Positions 1 through 5,866 of a stretch of 10,972 bases of DNA are shown piece by piece (within the stretch, counting starts at the first letter, position 1; the number at the start of each line of letters is the position of its first letter). Made by a program: the position numbers and the translations under genes. The stretch covers positions 1-10,972 of the forward strand of contig JAGXIG010000002.1 of the NCBI GenBank assembly GCA_024635815.1, in the 5' to 3' direction. Under the pieces are notes generated by a model that worked only from the letters and a program-made list of their open reading frames with translations, was not told the origin of the DNA and searched no databases. Source of the DNA: Salegentibacter sp. (GTDB lineage: Bacteria; Bacteroidota; Bacteroidia; Flavobacteriales; Flavobacteriaceae).

Positions 1-1128
1 ACCAATAGAAGTTTCAATTACATATGGCACGTAATTTTCTTTCATTTCAGGATCGTAGAAACGTAATTTCTTTCCTGAATGTTCTTCGTGTGCTTTAAGG
101 TCAAAATCTGTTCTGGAATGGATTCCTTCCAGTTCCTTAAACCCGAAGGGAAAATTAAATTCTATATCGGTAGCGGCATTGGCATAATGCGCCATTTTTT
201 CGTGATCGTGGAAACGATAATTTTCTTCGCCTAACCCTAAAGAAGCGTGCCATTTCTGGCGGGTTTCTTTCCAGTGCTCAAACCATTTTAATTCTTCGCC
301 GGGACGAACAAAAAATTGCATTTCCATTTGCTCAAATTCCCGCTGGCGGAAGATAAACTGTCTCGCCACAATTTCATTTCTAAAAGCTTTACCTATTTGT
401 GCAATTCCAAAAGGAATTTTCATCCTCCCGGTTTTTTGCACATTGGAAAAGTTTACAAAAATCCCTTGTGCAGTTTCAGGTCTTAAATATAAATCTGTTG
501 CAGTATCGGCTGAAGCTCCAAGTTTAGTACCAAACATAAGGTTAAACTGTTTTACATCAGTCCAATTTCTGGAGCCGGTTTCAGGGCAGGCGATTTCCAA
601 CTCTTCAATTAGCGCTTTTACATCGGCTAAATTTTCATCGGTAAGTGATTTTGCAAGGCGTTCAAGAATTTCTTTTTCTTCCTTTTTATAACGAACTACC
701 CGCGGATTGGTCTTTACAAATTCTTCTTCATCAAACTTATCGCCAAAACGTTTCTTTGCTTTTGCTATTTCCTTCTGTGCTTTTTGATTGATTTTCTCGG
801 CATAATCTTCAACCAAAACATCGGCACGGTAACGTTTTTTAGAATCTTTATTATCAATTAAAGGATCGTTGAACGCATCTACGTGACCGGAAGCTTTCCA
901 GGTGGTTGGATGCATTAAAATTGCCGCATCTAAACCTACGATGTTCTGATGCAGCTGCACCATACTTTTCCACCAGTATTCTTTTATGTTTTTCTTTAAT
1001 TCAGCTCCGTTTTGCCCGTAATCGTAAACAGCACTAAGTCCGTCGTATATTTCACTCGATGCAAAAATATACCCATACTCTTTAGCATGGGATATTACAT
1101 TTTTAAAAAAGTCTTCTTGTTTTGCCAT
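1..1128 (-). CDS. glyS: Glycyl-tRNA synthetase, homodimeric (alpha2) type, C-terminus cut off by window edge
   Basis: Class II aminoacyl-tRNA synthetase that charges tRNA-Gly in the cytoplasm. The reading frame is open from the ATG at 1128 to base 1, giving 376 residues. The eukaryotic/Thermus-type enzyme is about 500 residues, so the last part of the catalytic core and the anticodon-binding domain lie outside. The N-terminus (MAKQEDFF, then a YGYIFASSEIYDG segment at about 18-30) is typical. The WKASGH segment (about 77-82), the RPETAQGIF segment (about 216-224) and the class II motif 2 region FRNEI (about 249-253) followed by RQREFEQMEMQFF support the assignment. No Shine-Dalgarno fits, because the start codon lies only a few bases after the terminator of the upstream gene. 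A perfect -7 box ends 4 nt before the ATG, so the message may be leaderless. Identification is secure; only completeness is unknown. Confidence 0.96.
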   Translation of the reverse strand, partial: MAKQEDFFKNVISHAKEYGYIFASSEIYDGLSAVYDYGQNGAELKKNIKEYWWKSMVQLHQNIVGLDAAILMHPTTWKASGHVDAFNDPLIDNKDSKKRYRADVLVEDYAEKINQKAQKEIAKAKKRFGDKFDEEEFVKTNPRVVRYKKEEKEILERLAKSLTDENLADVKALIEELEIACPETGSRNWTDVKQFNLMFGTKLGASADTATDLYLRPETAQGIFVNFSNVQKTGRMKIPFGIAQIGKAFRNEIVARQFIFRQREFEQMEMQFFVRPGEELKWFEHWKETRQKWHASLGLGEENYRFHDHEKMAHYANAATDIEFNFPFGFKELEGIHSRTDFDLKAHEEHSGKKLRFYDPEMKENYVPYVIETSIG

Positions 1129-1132
1129 AGCG

Positions 1133-1140
1133 CAAAAATA
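1133..1140 (-). promoter_or_regulatory. Candidate -7 promoter box for glyS (leaderless)
   Basis: Read on the minus strand the bases are TATTTTTG, an exact match to the Bacteroidota -7 consensus TAnnTTTG. Four bases (CGCT) follow before the ATG, so +1 would fall at or within a base of the start codon. The box sits inside the T-tract of the upstream gene's terminator. A convincing -33 TTG is not visible: the region 17-21 bp upstream is the hairpin, containing TGTTTA. A chance match is possible because the terminator T-tract is T-rich. Confidence 0.45.
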
Positions 1141-1170
1141 AAAAAACCGCCCTGATAAACAGCAGGGCGG
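1134..1170 (-). terminator. Rho-independent terminator of the coiled-coil gene
   Basis: Stem arms CCGCCCTG (1147-1154) and CAGGGCGG (1163-1170) form a perfect 8-bp GC-rich stem with an 8-nt loop. Read on the minus strand it is followed by seven T, an A and five T. It lies 22 bases after the stop codon of the gene ending at 1192 and directly before glyS. On the plus strand there is no T-tract after the stem, so it acts in the minus direction only. Confidence 0.9.
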
Positions 1171-1191
1171 CCTTTGAATTTTAAGTTTTAA

Positions 1192-2076
1192 TTATCTTAG
1201 GTTAAATGAGGCGGTTCCCAATAAAGTTGCATCAGCATAGATATACACTTTATAGGTACCTTCCAGTAATTTATCTTCGTTTGTGTTGGCCAGTAAACAC
1301 ACATCTAACTCGTTGTTTTCGTAATAAACTTTTGACGCAGCACTATAAACCATAGCACCACCTTCGTGTTCTACCACAATTTCATCACCTACAAGTTCAT
1401 TTTCAGGATTATAAACCTGCACATACATATCCCTTTCACCGGGACCTGCAAGGTCATTGGCTGTAATAGTAAAGCAAGTCCTAATCTGATCTATTCTCCC
1501 TGTGCGATCGTTTTCTACCAGTTTTCCACTATTTCTTACAATTACACCTTCCCCGCGAAGGTTTGTAACTTTAAGTTGTGCTGCACGGTCAACCTTATTA
1601 GAAAGATCCTGGTTGGTAGTTTGCAAAGAATCTGAAACCCTAGTTCTTTCCTGCAGAATTACATTAGTGCTATCAAGGGTTTGAGTAATTAATTGATTTT
1701 GACGATTTAAACTATCTACCACTCTAAACAATCGTTCTTTTTCAGCTTTTAGATTGCCAATCTCCCTTCTATAGCGTGAAATCAAGATGAGATTAGCTTC
1801 ATTATCTTCAACTGAATCCAGCAAACGCTCAATTCTATCCCTCGCATCTACCAGGTTTTGATCCATTACCTGATTTTCTTCAATGGCTTCATCATATTTA
1901 ATAATCAAATCATTAAGTTCATCCTCTATCACCTCTTTTTCCTTAGTGAGGATAGCCTTATTTTCTTTCTCTTCGTTATAGAATTTAATTGTATAGATAC
2001 CCAAGGCCAGGAGGGCCACAGCTAAAACTCCCGTTAAGATTTTAAGCGCGTTGTTGTTTTTCTTTTCGGTCATCAT
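1192..2076 (-). CDS. Membrane-anchored coiled-coil protein of unknown function
   Basis: The 294-residue protein has a short lysine/asparagine-rich N-terminus, one transmembrane segment at about 11-30 (LKILTGVLAVALLALGIYTI), a long heptad-like charged region at about 33-170 predicted to be a coiled coil, and a C-terminal domain at about 175-294 that looks beta-rich. I infer a single-pass protein with the coiled coil and C-terminal domain outside the cytoplasm. I recall similar proteins as conserved hypotheticals in Flavobacteriaceae, sometimes labelled 'chromosome partitioning protein', but no ParA ATPase motif (Walker A) is present and that name should not be used. There are two adjacent ATG codons; translation may start at either. 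The gene is divergent from comF with 61 bp between them and is closed by a strong terminator before glyS. Function is not recognised. Confidence 0.85.
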   Translation of the reverse strand: MMTEKKNNNALKILTGVLAVALLALGIYTIKFYNEEKENKAILTKEKEVIEDELNDLIIKYDEAIEENQVMDQNLVDARDRIERLLDSVEDNEANLILISRYRREIGNLKAEKERLFRVVDSLNRQNQLITQTLDSTNVILQERTRVSDSLQTTNQDLSNKVDRAAQLKVTNLRGEGVIVRNSGKLVENDRTGRIDQIRTCFTITANDLAGPGERDMYVQVYNPENELVGDEIVVEHEGGAMVYSAASKVYYENNELDVCLLANTNEDKLLEGTYKVYIYADATLLGTASFNLR

Positions 2077-2081
2077 ATTAA

Positions 2082-2089
2082 TAAATTTG
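2082..2089 (+). promoter_or_regulatory. Candidate -7 promoter box for comF
   Basis: TAAATTTG matches the Bacteroidota -7 consensus TAnnTTTG exactly. Transcription would start near 2093-2095, leaving a leader of about 43-45 nt that contains the AAGGA ribosome-binding site at 2125-2129. A -33 TTG occurs only at 2051-2056, about 25 bp upstream, which is longer than usual. The palindrome TAAATTTA at 2095-2102 could serve weakly in the opposite direction for the divergent coiled-coil gene. Confidence 0.45.
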
Positions 2090-2137
2090 TTTTGTAAATT
2101 TAGGAGTTTATTAAGATAAAGTGCAAGGACTTAACAA

Positions 2138-2818
2138 ATGTTTCACGATTTAGCCAATTTACTTTACCCTAGAATATGCAATTGCTGCGACAGTCACCTA
2201 TTAAAGGCCGAAAAAGTGATTTGCACTTCCTGTTTACATAAAATCCCAACTACTAATTATCACCATGATAACGAAAATGCCACAAAAAAAGTATTTGAGG
2301 CCCGCTTAAGTGTTGAAAACGCAACTTCTTTGCTATATTTTAAAAAGAAAGGGATTGTTCAAAACCTTATCCATAACCTTAAATATAAAAAACAGGAAGA
2401 AGTTGGGGTTTTCCTCGGAAACTGGCTCGGCGAAGAACTGCAAACGCATTCAGACTTCAAAAGAATTGATTGCGTAATTCCTGTCCCGCTTCATCGTAGA
2501 AAACTAAAGCAAAGAGGTTTTAACCAGGTAACTCAATTTGGAAAGCAACTCGCCAAAAAATTAGACGCCGAATTTATTGAAGACGTGCTGGTAAAGAAAT
2601 CGGCTTCACGCACCCAGACTTTCAAAAAGCGTCTGGGAAGGTGGGGTAGTATTGATGAAAGTTTTATGATAGAAAATCACAGAAAACTGCAAAATAAGCA
2701 TCTCTTACTGGTAGACGATTTGGTAACCACCGGCGCAACGCTGGAAGCCTGCGGAAATAAACTTCTCGAAATTAAAAACACCAAATTAAGTATAGCTACT
2801 ATGGCAATTACAAATTGA
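2138..2818 (+). CDS. comF: ComF family protein (phosphoribosyltransferase-like, competence-related)
   Basis: The 226-residue protein has the ComF layout. An N-terminal zinc finger has cysteines at C14/C17 and C29/C32. The segment IPVPLHRRKLKQRGFNQ at 114-130 is highly typical of the family, as is the RTQTFKKRLGRWGSIDESF region (158-176). The PRPP-binding loop VDDLVTTGAT lies at 192-201. In naturally competent bacteria ComF is a cytosolic factor needed for DNA uptake, where it works with the ComFA helicase or primosome components. In many Bacteroidota its role is untested, and it may act in nucleotide or DNA metabolism. The start is well supported: AAGGA lies 8 nt upstream of the ATG. It runs in the same direction as the lipoprotein gene 58 bp downstream, with no terminator seen between them. 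The family is certain; the competence role here is inferred. Confidence 0.95.
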   Translation: MFHDLANLLYPRICNCCDSHLLKAEKVICTSCLHKIPTTNYHHDNENATKKVFEARLSVENATSLLYFKKKGIVQNLIHNLKYKKQEEVGVFLGNWLGEELQTHSDFKRIDCVIPVPLHRRKLKQRGFNQVTQFGKQLAKKLDAEFIEDVLVKKSASRTQTFKKRLGRWGSIDESFMIENHRKLQNKHLLLVDDLVTTGATLEACGNKLLEIKNTKLSIATMAITN

Positions 2819-2876
2819 TACCTGCGTTAAAACCTAAAATAATTGTTTCTTTGTCTTTAGATTTCATTTTTTTATT

Positions 2877-4490
2877 ATGCTGAAAAGAATTCCCGGAATT
2901 TTACTTGTCATTGCCCTACTTCTACTTTGCGTTCAATGTGCAAAGAAGGGAATGCCGGAAGGCGGTCCCGAAGATGAAGAACCACCAAAATTTATTAGGG
3001 CAAATCCTGAAAATTACAATACTAATTTTGATGCAGAAGAAATAAGGATCTTTTTTGATGAATATGTGAAATTAGAAGATGCCCGCCAGCAAATAGTGAT
3101 TTCTCCGCCCATAGATCCGCGGCCAAATATTATTCCTATGGGTACTGCACGTAAAGATGTGCGTATACAGAATCTGGATTCACTCCAGGAAAACACTACT
3201 TACACCATAAATTTTGGAAAAAGTATTGTAGACAATAACGAAGGTAATCCCCTGCCTTATTTCAAATATGTTTTTTCTACCGGAGATTACCTTGATTCTC
3301 TAAAAATTTCAGGAACAATTAAGGATGCCAATCTTAAAACTCCAGCCGAATTCATCTCGATCTTTTTATATGAAGTAGATTCTACTTTCTCAGACTCCCT
3401 TGTCTATAAAGAAATACCGAGATATATTACTTATACCTTAGATAGTACTGTAAATTTTGAACTGGAAAATCTTAAGGAAGGTACTTACCAGATCCTAGCC
3501 GTAGAGGATAAAAACGATAATTACAATTTTAATCCTAAGAATGAAAAAATAGGTTTTGTTGAAAATCATGTCACACTACCCACAGATTCTACCTACAACA
3601 TTACAATCTTTAAAGAGGAACTGGAGTTTGAAGCTGGAAGACCTAAATTGCTAAAAGGAAATCAAATTCTTTTTGGCTATGAAGGCAACAAAGGAGTAGA
3701 TAGCGTAGAAATTAATCTATTGACCCCGAAGCCGGAAGGTTTCCAATCCAGAATAATAAAAGACAGCGAGACCGATACCCTTTACTATTGGTATAATATT
3801 CGTCCTGAAAACGATAGTCTCTCTTTTGAAGTGCTAAGCCCAAAACGGCATGATACTTTGTTCACTAAAATAGCCGAAGCCGAACGTGATTCGCTAAATA
3901 TTACAACAGAGCCTTCTGGCGGGATTGAGTTTGAACAGGATTTTAAACTTAAAGCAAATACTCCAATTACAGACTTTAATCAGGATTTAATCAGTATTCG
4001 TGATGGAGATTCTGTAATCGTTCCTTTTAATGCTGAAATGCGGCGTCTGAAAAATGAAATTATCATTTCTTTTGAAAAAGAAGAAAGCACCAAATACCAG
4101 GTAACCGCTTTGCCGGGAGCAATTACCGATCTTTTTGAAGATACCAATGATACAATTCAACAGAGTTTAAACACCAAATCTTATGCAGATTATGGCAGTA
4201 TAATTCTAACGCTTCAAAATGTCAACAGATTTCCGGTTTTGGTACAGCTTACCGATGAAAAAGGAGAAGTACAAGCCGAAAAAATTTCTAATGGCAATAC
4301 TAATTTACATTTCCAATATTTAAAGCCTGGAAATTACTTTATTCGGGTAATTTTTGACGATAATGAAAATCAAAAATGGGATACAGGAAATTACCTCAAA
4401 AGAGTTCAGCCGGAAGAGATTCAATATTTTAGAGACACTATAAATGTTCGATCTAATTGGGATATGCCAGAGACTTTTACTTTAGAGTAA
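2877..4490 (+). CDS. Ig-like (SbsA/Big_5-type) domain lipoprotein
   Basis: The 537-residue protein has a lipoprotein signal: positive MLKR, hydrophobic stretch 5-17, then a cysteine at 21 followed by AKKGMPEGGPEDEEPP. The family I recall in Flavobacteriia has the same C-A-(K/R)-(R/K)-G-x-P-x-G-G-P tether, so Cys21 is taken as the lipidated residue although the preceding CVQ is a poor lipobox; Cys18 is an alternative. Residues about 34-137 form a bacterial Ig-like domain recognised by the P-x-x-x-x-x-x-P-x-N start, the IRIFFDEYV strand and the NTTYTINFGKSIVDNNEGN strand. Later segments, such as LKEGTYQILAVEDKNDNYNF (about 197-216) and PGNYFIRVIFDDNENQKWD (about 486-504), look like carboxypeptidase-regulatory-like beta sandwiches. 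It is probably exported to the periplasmic or surface leaflet of the outer membrane. No catalytic motif is visible. Its last 14 bp overlap the convergent amidase gene. Confidence 0.9.
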   Translation: MLKRIPGILLVIALLLLCVQCAKKGMPEGGPEDEEPPKFIRANPENYNTNFDAEEIRIFFDEYVKLEDARQQIVISPPIDPRPNIIPMGTARKDVRIQNLDSLQENTTYTINFGKSIVDNNEGNPLPYFKYVFSTGDYLDSLKISGTIKDANLKTPAEFISIFLYEVDSTFSDSLVYKEIPRYITYTLDSTVNFELENLKEGTYQILAVEDKNDNYNFNPKNEKIGFVENHVTLPTDSTYNITIFKEELEFEAGRPKLLKGNQILFGYEGNKGVDSVEINLLTPKPEGFQSRIIKDSETDTLYYWYNIRPENDSLSFEVLSPKRHDTLFTKIAEAERDSLNITTEPSGGIEFEQDFKLKANTPITDFNQDLISIRDGDSVIVPFNAEMRRLKNEIIISFEKEESTKYQVTALPGAITDLFEDTNDTIQQSLNTKSYADYGSIILTLQNVNRFPVLVQLTDEKGEVQAEKISNGNTNLHFQYLKPGNYFIRVIFDDNENQKWDTGNYLKRVQPEEIQYFRDTINVRSNWDMPETFTLE

Positions 4491-5256
4491 ACTTATCTCT
4501 ATCCTGAAGGAATTTTAATTGCTCTCGCGTTTCTTCAAGATGCTTTTTTTCCAACGTAATTTCCTCTACAAAAGGTTCTTCGTGATCCAGTTCGGTAAGA
4601 TTTTTCCCCAAACAATCGTAAGCTGCTGTGTGGCCATTATATTCGTAACCATCGCCATCATTTCCCGTTCGGTTAACGCCAATGCAATAACTCATATTTT
4701 CTATTGCACGAGCTTTTAAAAGTGTATCCCAGGCAAAAACTCGTTTGCTTGGCCAATTGGCTACATAAATCAACAGGTCGTAATCTTCGGTATTTCTTGC
4801 AAAAACAGGAAATCGAAGATCATAACAAACCAGCGGACAAATTTTCCAGCCTTTATAATCAACAATTAATCTATCTTTTCCGGCGGAATAGGTTTGATCT
4901 TCCTTGGCAAGTGTAAACGTGTGCCGCTTATCATAGATTTTATAACTTCCGTCAGGAAAAACGAAGAAAAGCCGGTTATAATAATTATCATTTTCGGTTA
5001 TAATCACGCTTCCGGTAACTGCGGCGTCTTTAAGTTTAGCCATTTCGCGCATCCAGTTCAGCGTTAAACCATCGGTTTTTTCGGCTAATTTACTTGCATT
5101 CATACTGAATCCAGTAGTAAACATTTCCGGAAGAATAATAAGATCAATTTCCTCTGAAAGCGCTTTAATTTCTTTTGAAAAAAAACTGCGATTAGCCTGG
5201 GGATCTTCCCATTTTAAATTTGCCTGAATCAGTGCGGTGTTTAGTTTTTGTGCCAT
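4477..5256 (-). CDS. Nitrilase-superfamily amidohydrolase (YafV/omega-amidase-like)
   Basis: Carbon-nitrogen hydrolase. The catalytic triad is visible as Glu in ILPEMFTTGF, Lys in YDKRHTFTLA and Cys in PLVCYDLRFP; these are residues 44, 110 and 143 counted from the chosen start. The E...K...C spacing, the HTFTLAKEDQTYSAG stretch and the length (259 aa) fit the YafV branch, which hydrolyses alpha-ketoglutaramate or alpha-ketosuccinamate as a metabolite-repair omega-amidase. The exact substrate is inferred from family membership. The frame can be extended five codons upstream to a TTG at 5271, but the ATG at 5256 (MAQKLNTALIQ) fits the family N-terminus and lies just after a perfect -7 box, so it is preferred. 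The 3' end overlaps the convergent lipoprotein gene by 14 bp, and no terminator separates them. Confidence 0.93.
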   Translation of the reverse strand: MAQKLNTALIQANLKWEDPQANRSFFSKEIKALSEEIDLIILPEMFTTGFSMNASKLAEKTDGLTLNWMREMAKLKDAAVTGSVIITENDNYYNRLFFVFPDGSYKIYDKRHTFTLAKEDQTYSAGKDRLIVDYKGWKICPLVCYDLRFPVFARNTEDYDLLIYVANWPSKRVFAWDTLLKARAIENMSYCIGVNRTGNDGDGYEYNGHTAAYDCLGKNLTELDHEEPFVEEITLEKKHLEETREQLKFLQDRDKFTLK

Positions 5257-5259
5257 ATT

Positions 5260-5267
5260 CAAAATTA
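5260..5267 (-). promoter_or_regulatory. Candidate -7 promoter box for the amidase gene (leaderless)
   Basis: On the minus strand the bases read TAATTTTG, an exact match to TAnnTTTG. They are followed by AAT and then the ATG at 5256, so the expected +1 coincides with the A of the start codon. No TTG is present at the usual 17-21 bp upstream distance, and the area is AT-rich, so the match is suggestive only. It argues against the TTG start at 5271, which lies upstream of the box. Confidence 0.42.
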
Positions 5268-5307
5268 CCAAAATTTAAATATCTGCTGCTAAATCCTTGT
5301 TAAACAA

Positions 5308-5338
5308 TTGTAGATAATTCTTATAATGGATAGTTTTA
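5308..5338 (+). promoter_or_regulatory. Candidate -33/-7 promoter for the YagU-like gene
   Basis: TTG at 5308-5310, a 20-bp spacer, and TAGTTTTA at 5331-5338 match the Bacteroidota promoter layout with one mismatch in the -7 box (final G replaced by A). The predicted start near 5342 leaves a leader of about 15 nt before the ATG at 5357. No Shine-Dalgarno is visible, which is common in this phylum. A sigma70-like TATAAT at 5322-5327 overlaps the spacer and is probably incidental. Confidence 0.4.
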
Positions 5339-5356
5339 ATCTGTAAAACAACTATT

Positions 5357-5866
5357 ATGAAAGTACAAGCATTGCTCAATAAAGATTCTTATTCTAAAGC
5401 TACCGGCCGCGGACTTGTTGCCGGTGTAATTGGCGGACTCGCCGGTACAGCAGTAAAAAGCCTCGTAGAACATTTTTTGACGGTGCGTAAAGTTGAACAA
5501 CGTTCTGCCCAAATTAAAATAGTTGATGACCTTTCTACAAAAATCACCGGTTCGCCAATAAGTGTTGATAATGAAGAATTGGCCGAACAATTAGTAAATT
5601 TTCCTATTGGGGCCAGTGTGGGTGCCGCTTACGGTTTCGGAAAGAAAGATGATGACGAATTAAATATTAAAGATGGAATTATTCTCGGAGGTTCTACCTG
5701 GATCACAACTCACGAAACGTCTCTTCCATTAATGGGTCTCGAACCGAAACCTACAGATGTACCTATAAGAATGCAAATGAACGAACTTTTTGCACACGTA
5801 CTTTTCGGAATTACTACTGAAGTGGTTCGCAGTACCGTTCTTAAAAAGTTGAACGAAAGAAATTAA
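5357..5866 (+). CDS. YagU family (DUF1440) membrane protein
   Basis: The 169-residue protein is rich in glycine and hydrophobic residues. Likely membrane segments lie at about 19-40 (GLVAGVIGGLAGTAVKSLVE), 82-95, 106-118 and 143-160. The C-terminal half carries the pattern HETSLPLMGLEP (119-130) followed by NELFAHVLFGITTEVVR (142-158). This resembles the E. coli YagU segment with H-x-x-S-x-PLMGL and an E-x-x-x-H-x-x-x-x-x-x-x-E-x-x-R helix. YagU is an inner-membrane protein linked to acid resistance in E. coli; the molecular function is unknown and should not be transferred. This protein is shorter than E. coli YagU (about 200 aa). Its stop codon overlaps that of the convergent helicase. Assignment is by recalled sequence similarity. 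Confidence 0.8.
   Translation: MKVQALLNKDSYSKATGRGLVAGVIGGLAGTAVKSLVEHFLTVRKVEQRSAQIKIVDDLSTKITGSPISVDNEELAEQLVNFPIGASVGAAYGFGKKDDDELNIKDGIILGGSTWITTHETSLPLMGLEPKPTDVPIRMQMNELFAHVLFGITTEVVRSTVLKKLNERN

Noticed and set aside
443..691. Plus-strand 82-codon frame inside glyS, and similar frames inside the helicase and ligase genes
   Set aside because: They lie antisense within strongly conserved coding regions and show no recognisable protein features or start signals.
1131..1191. T-box or other riboswitch upstream of glyS
   Set aside because: The 63-bp gap holds only a simple GC hairpin with a T-tract. There is no T-box sequence, no specifier loop and too little room; the hairpin is explained as the upstream gene's terminator.
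5257..5271. TTG start for the amidase gene, adding five residues
   Set aside because: The ATG at 5256 matches the family N-terminus, and the extension would lie within and upstream of the candidate -7 box.
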